Assembly: GCF_910592395.1 (NCBI RefSeq)
Contig: NC_088310.1
Coordinates: 26,739,491 to 26,803,490, forward strand
DNA from: Lineus longissimus
Taxonomy: Eukaryota > Nemertea > Pilidiophora > Heteronemertea > Lineidae
Direction of reading: 5' to 3'
Length of the DNA stretch: 64,000 nucleotides
How positions within the stretch are numbered: position 1 is the stretch's first letter; every line of letters starts with the position of its first letter. A model generated the notes under the pieces. That model had not been told where the DNA came from, did not search any database, and was given only the letters and a program-made list of their open reading frames with translations. A program made the translations under genes and the position numbers. Shown one piece after another: positions 11,426-24,800 of this stretch.

Positions 11426-12414
11426 AGGACCAAGGTCCTGGCCTGGGGATGGTTTTTGTCCAATGTTGTCAGAAAGGCCAAACCTATCTCACTTCATTGT
11501 CCTTGAAGGACCTATCAGGTTATCTACACTTACCATGGAAAAAATCCTTGTCCAGGCATGTTCAAAGGACTGTATTGGTTGGCACTGGTGACCTTGACTA
11601 CAGACTGTCCAAATTTGGTGATCTTAGCTTGGACAGTTCTTGAGAACTTTCCAACCAACCAGGCAAAGAAGTGTGAGGAAATTTTTTGCCATTGGTCAAA
11701 CTTGCCAAGGAGGCAAAGGGGTTATATCAAGGATAATGATTTGCCAGGCCAAAGAAATGATGGCTGGTCACAATCTAAATGATCTCCCTGGACCAAGGGG
11801 ATTACTCATAAGTACCTCGTCCTACGAACTGCTGACAGAACCAACTCTCAGGCTAATGAAAACAAACAAGGGAATTGATCAAGCAGAATAGATTTTATTT
11901 AACTTGTAAAGATCACAATTTAACATTATCACAGTTATTTTGTCTGAATCATCCACAAGTGATTCAGCAAATAAATTACTATTCTACCAATATGACAACA
12001 TGGGATAACATGTTCAGAAAAATAAACTACAAAAACTAAAACAAATAAAATGTTCTTGGCTACATTGTGCAAATGCATACCTCCACCTACTTCTTATAGC
12101 AGTAAAAATAAAATCTGACAAAATGAAAAAGAGATTGCTGCTTATAGTTGACAGCTGGTGTAGGTTTTGGGATATCGTACAGCATTATGCAACTTTTCTA
12201 CAGAAAGACTGAGAAATACAACACAGTGTATAAAAAGAACTAAATATGAGACTTTGGTCTTTATCAACATGATAACACCAAACATCTTGTAGAAACTACC
12301 CTAACAGAGACAAATATTTGAGGACACTCGCGACAACTAAAGGAGTTCATGCAAGAACCCAGTAACCAGCTTTTTTGGCAAAATGAAGTTACTTGGTACC
12401 ATTTTGTTTGGATT

Positions 12415-12592
12415 GGCTACAACACAGATCTATCGTACTACATCTCTGACTATAACACAGATCTACCGTACTACATCTGACTATCACACAGATCTACCGT
12501 ACTACATCTGACTATCACACAGATCTACCGTACTACATCTGACTATCACACAGATCTACCGTACACATCTGACTATCACACAGATCTACTAC
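12415..12592. repeat. Tandem repeat, 31-bp unit
   Basis: CACAGATCTACCGTACTACA followed by TCTGACTATCA repeats about six times. Inner copies start 31 bp apart (12487, 12518, 12549). The first and last copies are shortened or diverged. Confidence 0.85.
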
Positions 12593-13728
12593 ACCTCCCG
12601 GAAACAACTGTTATTCACATTAAAAGGAATTTAAACATGTGAGAAATTGAATTCTATTCACTATATGGACATATTCATTCTCAGTTAAACAGCAAACTCA
12701 ACTGGAACAATACTGAAGAAGCAGCTGCCGCATGAAATCCTTCAATTATCACATAACATCAGATCTGCAGTAAATTGTCTAATTATACATAGCATGTGTG
12801 TTTCGATTTACAAGGTTTGAATAGGCTGCTACGACTCATTCCAACTCACCTGAAATATTACAAATCATAGATATCAAATATCACAACATGAATCTTTATA
12901 CATGTACCGAAACATTATTAAAATCTTAGAAAATAATCAGAAATCGAGACTTAAAAGGAAATTGGTCGGAGGGCCTCATGATGCAAACCTCAGCAGACCA
13001 TACATGACTCGACATTCCCAAACCTTGGACATGACAAACATACATTATGATGTAGAACTGGTTAGAAAGTTATCAGGATTTTAACAGCGACAACACTTTT
13101 TAATTGTAATTTACACATAGAGTGACAGAAATAAGTTGTTAGACAGAGCAGATCTATCGCAGTGAATGAGAGTAAATGCTTTGTCTGCATTGTTTTGGGC
13201 TCTGGAGCGTGAACTAGTGGTTTGGTTTCAAACATTTGCGAACAGACTATACCCAAATGGCCATGGCCTCACCATTATTACGGAGATGAATGAAAAATTA
13301 CCATAAGACAGTAAGACAGTGTAAGAAGAACATAACACATTTGAACTACATCAGCATAAGAAGGTCAGCAGTCTTGGTTATATGAAGGCAAAGTTTCATG
13401 CAAACGTAACATAGACAACCGAGATAATTATAGCAGACCTTCTGAAGAATTGGGAGTGATTTCTCCTTTTAATGGTCAGCAGTATAAAGATCTGATGGTT
13501 AAACAGCACCACACTGTACATGTAAATGTCCTTCAGCAGTAGAATATATTATGTTTATCATACATTAGTTTTTCAGCTAGACACAGCGATATGACAGCAG
13601 GTGTCACTATCTGCACTGAAAGCTTATTTGAAATTTTAAAAGGCCTAAACAGTTTGTAATGGAACATATGTTGAGAGTTGTTTTGACCCCTTGGTGACCA
13701 CCTGGTTTATATTTGACGCAAATGTTAA

Positions 13729-14037
13729 CACTTTCAGCGCCAATCCATATTTAGCGTACTTTTGGCATACTCTCGGCTACATCTGCCCCCGTCATCAATC
13801 TTCGACCCGCCATTGCGCCTATTCGAATGCAGACGATCTTGGCTATAAATAGCACATTGGCTGAACATCATACCATCACCTCAAGCGCTGTATAGTTAAA
13901 TTGTTTTCCCTATACTGCGCTGCTAGTCGCCTCGAAGACAAAGGGGGAAATTTAAAAATGCGACGTAATATTACGTCGGATGGCTCAACCGTGTGAACCT
14001 GCAAGACGTAAAATTACGTCGGATGGCGCTGAAAGTG
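13729..14037. mobile_element. piggyBac-like MITE with TTAA duplication
   Basis: The 309-bp element begins CACTTTCAGCGCCA and ends TGGCGCTGAAAGTG, a perfect 14-bp terminal inverted repeat. TTAA flanks both ends (13725-13728 and 14038-14041). TTAA target duplication with a CAC/CCC-starting repeat is characteristic of the piggyBac superfamily. Near the right end GACGTAAxATTACGTCGGATGG occurs twice. No transposase is encoded. A related element lies at 45543-45924. Confidence 0.75.
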
Positions 14038-14983
14038 TTAACAATAAACCCTTTTGGAATAGAAATTGATACCTCACTGTTGGTCTTTGTTGTCTAATAA
14101 GTATTGTTACACAGACTTTAAACAATATAGACCTCCTGAGAGGTATCATTTATGACATAAGGTCAATGACTGGCTCCAAAATCATATTCTAGAATAACCT
14201 AAAAGTCCAAAATACCAATTTTGAAGGGCAATTTTTCAGAAGGTTAGCTGTAACGTAACACAGGACATGGAGGTGTTAGCTGGTTTCTCCGAACTCACCT
14301 CGAGAAATCTGCCTCACCAACTGCACCATAGCTTCAGCTGATAACAAAAGATTTTAGAACAAAACATTACAGGAAATTGACACTCAGAATAGAAGAAAAA
14401 CGAAGTGACAGAGTTTTATATTGTAAACAAAAGAACTTAAAACCAACAGAATGGCCTTATATTTCAGATTTCTTCTACTAGATGTAAGGAAAGGTAGCCT
14501 GATCGCTTTTAAAAAAGTTTAATGTCATTTACAGCACATGCTCAGTGCCCCCCCCCCCCCCCACCCAATTCAATTTCCAACACTGAAGAGCTTACGTCTA
14601 CCTCTCCCCCTCCTATCAGCTGTCAGCTACCGTCTAGTCTACCAGGAATCTAATATCTAGTTCCAGTTGATTAAGGCCACACTAATATAACACCTTGAAT
14701 AGTAGGCCCACCTACCAAACTACAAACCTATTTTCCCAATATGGAAAACAGGTAGAAAAAGCCTTGTTTTGTTCGAGTTACATTTATCACATAACAACAG
14801 ATGGCTACTAATCATCTGTGGGGTAACCTAGACACCAAGATTAGGTCATGATATGGAAATTTGATGTTAAATGTACTTACATGGTATTGTTCACGATATG
14901 GTTAACAATGTTTTGTGAGGTGTTCATAACATATTTTTCCCTTCTCTGACAGAGAAAAATGTGCCTCCTCACTCACTATCCAA

Positions 14984-15283
14984 GGGTAACCGGAAAACAA
15001 CGACTGACCGACCGACTGACCTACCGTCATATACAGTATCCCTTTTGCTTTTCTATAGCACATGTATCTGTGTAGTGCCCAGCGCAATTCACGTGATGGA
15101 TTCCGACATAATTGACTGGAGATGCTGCTGTCAGACATGTCGGAATCCATCACGTCCATTGCGCTGGGCGCTACACAGATACATGTGCTATAGAAAAGCG
15201 AAAGGGATACTGTATATGACGGTAGGTCGGTAGGTCAGTAGGTCGGTCGGTCGGACGGTCGGTCGGCGTTTTTCCGGTTACCC
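14984..15283. mobile_element. Foldback element with ~130-bp inverted arms
   Basis: The left arm starts GGGTAACCGGAAAA and the right arm ends TTTTCCGGTTACCC. The arms also share (GACC/GGTC)n runs, ATACAGTATCCCTTTTGCTT, TAGCACATGTATCTGTGTAG and GGATTCCGACAT. A ~15-20 bp central segment separates them. The flanks repeat CTATCCAA, a 7-8 bp target-site duplication, the exact length being ambiguous because the end base is shared. An 8-bp duplication would fit a hAT-like origin. The left arm is less regular in the GACC stretch. Confidence 0.75.
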
Positions 15284-15299
15284 TATCCAAGGTTTTAAA

Positions 15300-16484
15300 T
15301 GTGTGTGGCCTAATGTTATTCATCAAAAACTTATTCATTCATTATGAATTAAACCAAAGACATGAATATGTATGGGATCCACCAAAACCAATCAACTTTT
15401 CTATGTTTAACCCTGAATGACCTATGGCGAGATCAGTTGCGAACAGCGTCAGTGACATAAAGAAACTGTATTGTCACCTCCAATGAGAAATCTAATTGGT
15501 CAAAAGTGAGCACTCTCATTGTTTCTAAACGAGGGGGCTTCCCCAGAAGTAAAATACTAATTTATTCCTATGGCAATGTTACAATTGTGGGCAAGAAACC
15601 TCTTCTACTATACTTGAATCTCCTATTGCACAGTTTGTTTGTTTTCGTTTTGGTTTGAAGCAAAAGTTTTGTCGAGGTCAAGGTGCCTCCGGTCTGTCCA
15701 AATATCAGTCAAGTGATGGCAGACGACCTGAAGCCATTTTGGTGGCAAAAATTATGATTTTGCAGTTATGTAATCTGCACTAATATCATCAATATAAAAA
15801 AGTTTATGTAAGCCAAGGTGATAAAGTTACAGCAGCAGGACAATTATAGTCTCAGTATGCATTCAGCTCTTTTCAACACTATCATAAGTGCTATAATTGT
15901 ACTGGGGCTTTAACTGTACCAATTCACCTCACTAATAGTTTTCAGGCCAATGTCCTCTTTTACCCCAGTGCAAACAAATGAAGTCATTAAGCACAAGTGA
16001 TACCAAGATTGCACGACAACCTTCCCAATTGATATGATAATTATATTCATTGAAATGTTAAGTATTCATTGATGTGTTAATCCAAATTCCAAAGGATATT
16101 ATCAGGGACGACCTGCTCAGCAATAGACAATAGACTACCACATGTACATGCTAATCACATTCTAACATTTCCCTCCCAGTTTATAACATTGTGAAAATTC
16201 TAAATGTAGGTTTTGATTAATTCCAACTGAAGCCGATTGAGAAAACGGCAAATGAGGATGAGTGAACACGAATACCCAGCATTAAAAGATGATTCCACGA
16301 CAGCGGCAAACCATCATGGTTTCCATCACTACACAGCCTTTGTGATCAGTTACATTCGGGATCAGTTTACCCAAGATACAATATCATACAGTGAAATTTA
16401 ATTCAACGCCTGGGAAAACTGTGTGGTTCCCCCCCCCGCATTTACCTGTGGTTTCCCCCCCCCCAGTGGAAACCAACCTTTACA
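15300..16484. other. Gene-free stretch downstream of LRRC73
   Basis: This holds the putative 3' flank or untranslated region of LRRC73 (minus strand). I see no further exons. Poly-C runs occur at 16430-16437 and 16456-16464, and a longer one at 14549-14562. These are simple repeats. Confidence 0.45.
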
Positions 16485-18673
16485 CTAATGATGCATCATA
16501 CAGTAACTACCATTAGATCCCCTGTTTACAATAATCTGTGTCCTAATGACATCATATTGCTGTGGCACCGGCACTTCTCTCAGCAGGTCACCACTCCCCT
16601 CGTCAACATCATCTTCTTCAGAATCTTGTTCCTTAGCTTTTTTCTCCAACTCCGTATAAAACTCGGATGCAGTATCTTCCAAATGTCCTGAGTTTGTCAT
16701 CTGTATTTCTTCAGCTTCGTGTACAATGAATGTTGCATCAGTGTCAGTCTCATCATCAGTCCCTGCAGCAGACGACATTCCACTCTCATCACTCTCATCC
16801 AAATCCTGCGGCGCTGAACAGTTCACATTTGCGCGTTCAGCTTCAATCTCATCCCCATCTTCATCCTCATCCCCAGGTTCTACCGAGACTGACCCATCCC
16901 CATTCTTACCTTCTTGTTCTTGCTTCTGTGCCATAGGCACTGTCTTCCGCGACCCATCTTCCTGATTCAACGCATCAACCAAAAGCGATATCGCATCTGA
17001 CTTGAGCTCATCCTGTTCCCGGGTCACAGGTGGCTCCCCCTGGTCTGATTCAGACATCCTACCAGTCGAGTCTGGTGAATCCCCTTTATCACCTGGAGAA
17101 CCACCAATCAGACAACGCGTTATCTTATCTAAGGTCCTCGCTTTTATTTTGTTGCCCGTTAGATTCACATTATTCAGCCGGTTTGGAAAGTTCTGAATCA
17201 GGTGAAGAATTATCTGAAATCAAAAACATTCACATGATTATGAAATTATCGAGTCACTGAATGCAATCGACTTTGGTTGAAAATGATGTTGTCACTGAAT
17301 CCAAGTAGTCTTCTCCCTGGCTTTTGAAATGAACGCATCATAAAAATATACGACCAGCAACAAGAAGATTCCTCCTAGGTGTCAGGAATTCAAAGTGAAA
17401 ATAGGATCAACAATCTCTCAAGTACCTGAGCTCCATGTTCAGTTATCCCAGTGCACTCCAAGTCTACTATCTCCACTGTTTTACACGATGCCAGCGCGAC
17501 AGCCAAACACCCAGCACCATAGTTACCGAGACTATTGTAGTCGAGGTACATGGCCTTCATGGAGCTGCTTGCCGACATGGCAATAAATAACTTCGCCCAT
17601 CCTCTTGATGTGATACTAGGGTTACCACTTAGGCTCAGTTCCTTCAAACCTGAAATCAGAGAGGTTGCTTTAATCACTGCAATTTCTTGCAAGGACAAAC
17701 ATCACTGCATGACTGAGCCTGCCTGCAATACCCTTACAACTTAAGTTTTTACCTGATCTTAACTCAAGTGGAAGTCATCAGGGCCCAGTTGCCTAATCAG
17801 CGTTAGCGACAATAAGGCCTTATTTTATCAAGGCGTTATCTTCTTCAGTAAATCTCATTTACAATAGTTGCAATTTACCCACTCTTGTGAAAATATGTAC
17901 TCTTAAAGGGGCTTAGCAGTACCTGATTTAGCACCATCTGGTGGAAGGAGATCACAGATCATCTCAAGGCCATAGTCCCCTAGTTCGCAGTCGCCCAAGT
18001 CGAGAGATATCATGCTTGGGTGGGCAGCTAGGGCCTTCATTAACACTGCCATATTCTCATCCCCAAGGGGTGAACCATGTAGACTGAAACGAGACACAAA
18101 ATGCCTTTTTACTGCTGCAACAATCACTTCTGTGTGTGGAAGAGTTGTCAGTTGAAAACTATCATCTATTTTTCCCAGTAATTAGTACATTGTGTTCAAA
18201 TATCCTGGATACAAGAATTCATGTCTTTTTAGAACCTCCTTTAAGGGAGATGGGGTTATTTTTTATTGCATGTGCAAACTGAATCATTTTATGTCTGCCA
18301 GAATAATGAGGCAAACGTAAATGTACAAATCTTCTTCAACATCAAGAGCTTTTAGTTTCATTCACCTGGATACATGTACTTACAAAAGGGCCGTCACAGA
18401 CCGATTCTTATTCAAGGCTTTAGCCAACATTGCAACTCTATCTGGAGTGGTCACAACTCCAACATTCAAGTTCAACTGAAGCAATGATTTGCATCGTGAG
18501 ACACCCCGCATCAACTGGTGAAAGTCTTCATCTTGGACATCACATTCCCGCAGCGAAAGTATCCGTAAATTATGCGACCTTAACGATGAACAGATGTCTT
18601 TTGCCTCCAGATGTGTGAGGGTTTCTCGGCACAACTGTACTGTCCCGATCATCGATTTGCTGGTGGGCTTCAT
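16485..18673 (-). CDS. LRRC73: Leucine-rich repeat-containing protein 73
   Basis: Four exons join in frame: 18673-18384, 18083-17923, 17649-17426 and 17213-16485, giving 467 aa. The first ~250 residues follow vertebrate LRRC73 (NOD3-like) closely: LSLRECDVQDEDF, LLQLNLNVGVV, FLHGSPLGDENM, LDLGDCELGD, LLPPDGAKSGLKELSLSGNP, LDYNSLGNYGAG. These are ribonuclease-inhibitor-type leucine-rich repeats, a protein-binding scaffold. The molecular role of LRRC73 is poorly known. The human protein is about 316 aa; here the repeats are followed by a ~200-residue acidic, Ser/Glu/Asp-rich tail (e.g. GDEDEDGDEIEAE), likely disordered. The first ATG at 18673 is used; MIGTVQ further in could also serve. Confidence 0.88.
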
Positions 18674-21168
18674 ATCTTGCTCTTCCTACTGAATAGTTCA
18701 CATCATTGGATCATTTTCTTTGCCATCGGATCAAGGAAACAGCCTGCAATTTAAGGATGGTATTGGACATGTAATGATTTTGGATCTTTCAGAAATTCAT
18801 CCTTGTTGTGCTGGAGAGACCGCTGATTGATATAATGTCACTGCAACTGGACGTAAAGCTCTTTTCGTGTTGGAAGTGATATGATGTTGTGCTGAAGAGC
18901 GATGATGTCACAGTATGCCCCCAGATGTTGTCATCCTGAGTAGGCAATGCGTGGAAAATATCTGTTTGCACTATTTTATTTATATTAGACAAAATTTGGA
19001 AATAAGGCTCAGAACTATATTTGTATGCACATCTCTCAACAAGCTAAGTTTGGCTGCACAGGCCTAGAACGTGTACCTGGCATAAATCCAATGAGGCCCT
19101 TCTAGTGACATTTACATTGCAAATACAGAAGTTTGATAAAAGGGTTGACCAGAATTGCTTGTGTTTGACCATGGTTTAAATCACAATCCTCAACAATACA
19201 CATGTACATAGTATTATTACCAATCACTAATACCCTTATCCAAAGTAAATAAACCATGATGTGGACATGTAGAGAAAGAGCTTCAAATCAAGAGTGTCCG
19301 TCGGAACCAGAATTTTATCAGTTCGTCACAAATTTAACCAAAGTCACTGCTGCCTTGGCAGTCAGTGCCCCAAAAAAGGCCTTGCTTTCACACATCTTCT
19401 TTCATTTACACCCAATGGCCTTTATCCCCTGGGGCCTCTAAAATTTAATTTCACATTTTCCAATACCATTACTTAAGGCTTGAATGTCTCCAAAATGGGT
19501 CTCCTATAAATCTTTGGACATAGCTGTGCTCATACTCAGGGAAGTATATTTGACCTGTCAGCTTAATTCTATCAACCTGACGAAGGAAGGTAATAAGTCA
19601 GGTGTTCTGTCTCCCCGAGCCGAGGGCCTATTCAGTGCCCCCCTTCTTTCACTTTTGACTTTCAGAGGCAAAATTCAACGCCCCAACCATGTGAGAACCA
19701 CACCATAGCCTACCATGACTAGTTGAAGAGCAAGGCCTTTGGCAAGCTATAACTGAACTGAATCTTACAACACTACTAAATACAATGTATTCATCTAAAA
19801 CAGCAACTAGCATGTGCACTACTGTACAGTCAGTGCGAGTGCAGTGGTGTAGGCCTCTAGTCTAAGGCTGAATAAATATGTGACTTCCACGGTTATCTAT
19901 AGCAAATCTTTGCAGTTTTTATCTGAGAAATACCATGCTTTGAATGTATGGTGTGTTACCGAACATATGACATCTTTTTGAAGCATGACTTGGTTCAGCT
20001 GGGCAAGAAATCAGGAAGAACAAGCCTGACCTACCTGCAAATGACCATGTTGGCTCCGTTTCCAGTGACGCTTATTAGGGCTATTTATAGAGCGGGAAAT
20101 GTAAGGTGGCCTGTGAGGAATCATTGCGTATTTTTGAGGGGGTCATCTCATAGGTTTTCCTATGTTGTCATGTCGCGTCAATTCTTCCTGTCATATGCGG
20201 CCTTAATATGAAAATTACTCATATTGTCTGACAGAGCATTATATATTGCCGGTTTAAATTGTATCACGACTAATGATGGGCCACTAGATAACCAGGATTT
20301 AACCGCCATCTCTCGAAATATTATCAGAATAATGAAAAACATTTTAATTGAATTGAATGAATAATCACTTACAAATCTATTAATTCACCAACATCCTTTT
20401 CAAACCACTAAATAACATGATTGATGTGGGTAGGATGGTATGAGTGCTATCTATATCACCTGTCCTTCAGTGATGACCATGTACAATTGACCATGCACCA
20501 TACTATTAACTATAGTATCTGCTGCTTAAAAGTTTCAGATGAAAAATAAAACAATTTTTTGCATTTTCGATCTGAAATCACCCAAATTCAGAGTGCCATT
20601 TTCTCCTGGAACAGACTCTAGGATATCTGTCGCAACCAGGATCTTAGAAATAATACGTGTTGTCTGCAAGCAATTCCTCCTGCGGATCATAAATTAACAG
20701 GAAAAGACTTTTCCGAAATAATTTAGATTTATTTCATACATGACTGTAACCTACATGACCAAAATTAGGCTTCTTTAGAAGTAATGATCACTGACCTTCG
20801 GGGTTGCTTTGCAAATGAAAGTTTGGTTTTTCTTAACCCAACAAAATTTCAAGGTAAGAAATTTGCAAACCAAGTTAAAAAATGTTTTCTTCATCGTAGC
20901 CCTTTGAAGAGGGGGGGAGGGGACAGGGGCTGATTTTTTCCTAATGGATATTTTCAAATGTTACTTGGCATATTTGAAGATATATATGAAAAAGAAATAA
21001 TCTGAAGATTTCACTGAAATTTATCGAGAAAAAGAAATGTGGATGTGAAAATTATCTTGGGTCCAAAAATTAGATTAAGGAAAAACCTAACTTTGAAGAT
21101 TTTTGCCAGTCGCCCAAAGGACAGTGACATTTACTAATATGAAGCCGACAAAAGGAGTGTTTAAAATA
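18674..21168. other. Gene-free stretch
   Basis: Between LRRC73 and the MITE at 21.17 kb I find no exon with splice signals and recognisable protein. Open frames are short and low in information. Confidence 0.45.
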
Positions 21169-21343
21169 CAGTAGAACCTCTCTTTTGAGGACACCATTGG
21201 GACTGACAAGTGCTGTCCTTTATAGAGAGGTGTCCTGATTAGAGAGGTCAAATTGAATGGAAACAACCAATTTGGGACCAAAACTGTCCTGAATAGAGAG
21301 GTTGTCCTTAAAAGAGAGGTGTCCACTAAGGGTGGTTCCACTG
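21169..21343. mobile_element. Mariner-like MITE, copy 2
   Basis: This 175-bp relative of the element at 7156-7311 begins CAGTAGAACCTCTCTTTTGA and ends GGTGGTTCCACTG, flanked by TA on both sides. The shared inner words (GTGCTGTCCTT, AGAGAGGTGTCCTGATTAGA, TTTGGGACCAAAACT) make family membership clear. Confidence 0.75.
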
Positions 21344-22096
21344 TATATCATATGGCAGAAACAGATGGTGTCTGTGTCTGTTTCGTTAATATTCATTACA
21401 TGCTTTATAGCTCACCATCACCATGAAAGATTAGCTCACCCTCACCATGGTGTCCAATTTAACAAAGATGGAGGTCAATTGACTTTTTCTGTACCGTAGT
21501 ATATAAGAAGTAGCCCATTGGTCTCACACCTGCATCAAATACACAATTTCATACAAACATTATACATTATACCTGTACCAAAACTTCAGGCCAGTTTACA
21601 TCTTTGCAGCAAGCCCACAAAATTCCTCTCTACATTCTTATATACAGAATTTCTTCCTGGATGGATTTAACCAGTTATGAAGGAGACATTGTCACGAAAT
21701 TATCACAGATGAATAACTAATTAGTGAACAAGCCTACGGCAGCAGAATGGTCCTTATGTCTCCTAAAAAAGCTGTGGTTTGTGATGTAATCGATGATCAC
21801 CACCTCACTAAACAACGTAAATTGATTATGCCCACTTCGGACAGCCTGCACATTTGCTGTTCACATATAGAAGATCAGTGTCAAATTAAACATGATATTT
21901 TTTGTTAATTAACATGCATCAAAACTGTCACTCAAAATCTTAATCACATTCTCCTATCATTTTGCAGAAACATGTGCAAGTGGTAACACTGAATGAAAGT
22001 AAGTCAACACCAGCCTCCAAATTACCACCTTTTTTCTGCGCAGCGTGTTCTATTTTCTAGGCGGGGAAAGGGCTACAATAACCAATACCACTTTAC

Positions 22097-22102
22097 TTTA
22101 TT
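22097..22102 (-). terminator. Polyadenylation signal AATAAA of SLC25A29
   Basis: On the minus strand AATAAA lies 14 bp after the carrier stop codon, implying a very short 3' untranslated region if used. No other evidence for the cleavage site. Confidence 0.4.
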
Positions 22103-22115
22103 CCCACTGAAATAT

Positions 22116-24688
22116 TTACAAATAAGCACTCTCTTGCACCACATCAGCTAAAGTCAGATTGTCATCATTGTTAACTTTTGCCCATTCAAGAAATATTTCA
22201 ACAGTCACGAAGGTCACAGCGTTCACTGGAAATGCCCTGAGCAATGTTGAATTTATTCCTCTGAAGAAACCTCGAGGTCCTTCAGAATTATATGATTTCT
22301 TTATACAGTCTATAGCACCACTGTACATAGGGCGTGCATTCACTCCATCAGCTTGGATCCTAGATTTCACTAAGTCTATAGGATATGTTGAAATCCAAGA
22401 AAAAACCCCAGCGAATCCTCCTGCAAAAAGCATGACATATATACTTTTTTCCATTTTCGGGTCCACAGGGGAGAACTTGTCACAAAGGTATTTATAACAA
22501 ACAAAATATGATGAGAAACCTGGAATTTCCCTGCATATAGTCAGCGTTAATCCCCTGAAGAGACTTTTCACTCCTTCAGCTTTGTACATTTTACATAGAC
22601 AGTCAAAAGGTCCTTTGAATTTTTGTTCTCCTAATGATGCTCCCTGCACCTGAACCCGTGTCTTTGCAAGTTCCATTGGACTACATATAAACGATTGCAC
22701 AAAGCCTGCAGAGGCACCAGATATCGCCTGTGACGTCAGTGTGTTCGGATTAGTTAATCTCCGCGATACATTGCCCTGAACACCAAATACAACTGCATTG
22801 ATGAAAGCAAGTCCATATAGCGGAGATGCCATACCCCTGTACAATCCATGAGCCTGAAGAAAAAGTACAATATCTACAAACCAGTATAAAACTAGTGGTG
22901 AATGAGACTCAATGAGTTTAAAAGACAATTCGCCCTCTTTGGCTCTAGAACTATGACTACGGACATCCAAGGACAGGTCGTTTGCAAATTCCTGGACAAT
23001 CATTGCCAAGGGCAACTGTAGCCATGAACAAGCCATCTCAGGATAATTGTTGTCGAGAACAAGTCATCCCAGGACAATTTGTCACCAAAAGCAAATCATT
23101 ACAGGATAATTATCACCCAGAACAAGTCATCCCAGAAACACTGTCACCAAGAAGAACTCATCTCCCCATGAAAGTTTGCCTAGAAGATGCTGAGGATGAA
23201 TTGTTCAACTTAAACTGTTCATCATTTAATTTCAAACAAAACCATCCATCCATCTGCATCCGAGAATGCAGAGCCGGAAAAAGATGTCTATAAATATTAT
23301 ATAACCACAAGTTCTACTTACTGTCTCTTTCTGTACGATTTTTCGAAAGCAATCGAACGTGCCTCGGTACAACTTGGCACCTGGACTCTGGGTCTGCAGG
23401 CGAACCTAAATTGAAAGCATATGATATATTCACAACACTTGACATTTTTGATCATGAAAATGTTATTGTTGGCTCGAATGGCCTGAAATTTGCAGGTTAG
23501 ACAAGTCATTATATGGGCAATGGCATGGTATTAACCCAAAATAATGGGCGTGGCACATGTCTCATTTTGCGATGAAACTTCCATTTCATTCACATACCAC
23601 TGGAAAATAGATTCCTTTGCCCTTGCCTGCATCATTCATGAGCCAATGTCTATACCACAAAGTCAAAGCAGGGAAATTTAATGTTTTGCTGCACATTTTT
23701 AGTTTAAAAGCTACGTCCCAGTTCCTAATTAGTAAATTACAATAAAAACAGGAGAAAGTCTCTCAATCTGAAACCATCAGGAATGAAAACAAAGAATCAA
23801 TGACGAATTTTCCATTATTTACCTTGACTGTATCAAAAGGATGACCAACAATTACAGCAGCACAACCTGAAACGATTTTTTTGTACATCATTTACATTAT
23901 TAAAGTCACACTGAACTGAAAAGTTCAAAAAGTTCAAGAGCGTGATGAACTTTTACTTTTTTAGGCCTGCCTCAGGACAAAAAGTACTCTTGTACCAGAG
24001 AAGATACATTTTCACAGGACTACAGAAGAGTGGCGACCACCATTTTTTGGGGTCAGTGCCTCAGAACTGCCAATCTGGCACAACTTGTCATGAGGTGATT
24101 GGCCACACGGAGACAAAGCTCTGGGGATCAAAGGAGAGTCCCCCCTGTCGAGAGACATCTCCCAGGGTCACCCAGAAATTTAGTAATTTACAACATGAAG
24201 TACATTGACATGAATACAAAGTCCCCCAGGCACAAAAGACAAACTGCTCTTTGCAATTGATTCCTTTAGGTTTTTGGGTGGATTTTGGGGCGGGGCCTTC
24301 GGCCAAGTTTGTGCACCATATAGACCTAAATATATCAATAACAACTTCCTGTCAGTGTCACCTAGCTGTGCCTGTGCCACGTTGACATTGACGTGACAGT
24401 ACTCAACCCCGGACGGAATTGACAGCTTTGTTGGGGTTAGGTTGGTTATTATGCATCATCGAGACACAGACGAGTGTTCAGATAATTAGGCCTACCATAC
24501 CTACCTGAGTACCAGATGCCGGTAGGCCTACTACATGTATGTAGGCTACTATATTATAATACTACATGCGACAGACTTGACAAACGACGTACGTAACGCT
24601 TGAAATGGCTTAAGCTACAGTTGCATGCTTAATATAGGCAGGCCTCACCTCCAAAACATCCAGCAATGAAGTCAATGTAATTTTCCAT
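22116..24688 (-). CDS. SLC25A29: Mitochondrial basic amino acid carrier SLC25A29
   Basis: Four exons (24688-24649, 23866-23823, 23405-23322, 22853-22116) join in phases 1, 0 and 0 to give 301 aa, against ~303 in human. It has the three-fold mitochondrial carrier repeat with signatures HPFDTVKVRLQ, SPMELAKTRVQ and YPIDLVKSRIQ (P-x-D/E-x-x-K/R), each followed by a G-containing second-helix motif (YRGTFDC, FKGPFDC, YSGAIDC). MENYIDFIAGCFGG at the start and LYRGMASPLYGLAFINAVVFG match SLC25A29 best; SLC25A45/47/48 are closely related alternatives. The family exchanges arginine, lysine and ornithine across the inner mitochondrial membrane. YY1 lies upstream on the same strand. Confidence 0.93.
22983..23165. 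repeat. Degenerate ~31-bp minisatellite in SLC25A29 intron 3
   Basis: About five diverged copies of GAACAAGTCATCCCAGGA followed by CAATTGTCACCAA occur with ~31-bp spacing. They lie wholly inside the intron between exons 3 and 4. Confidence 0.6.
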
Positions 24689-24800
24689 CCTTTCAGCAGT
24701 CCGTCTCTTGAGTTAAAACACTCCTCTGTGACTTCATCCCGGTACTTCATATAGAACAATCACGGAGACTCGACATGACAGAGTCTGGTCAGCCAGGCGA

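Noticed and set aside
16726-17260. Plus-strand frames with runs of Ser or His
   Set aside because: They are the complement of the acidic, repetitive LRRC73 tail.
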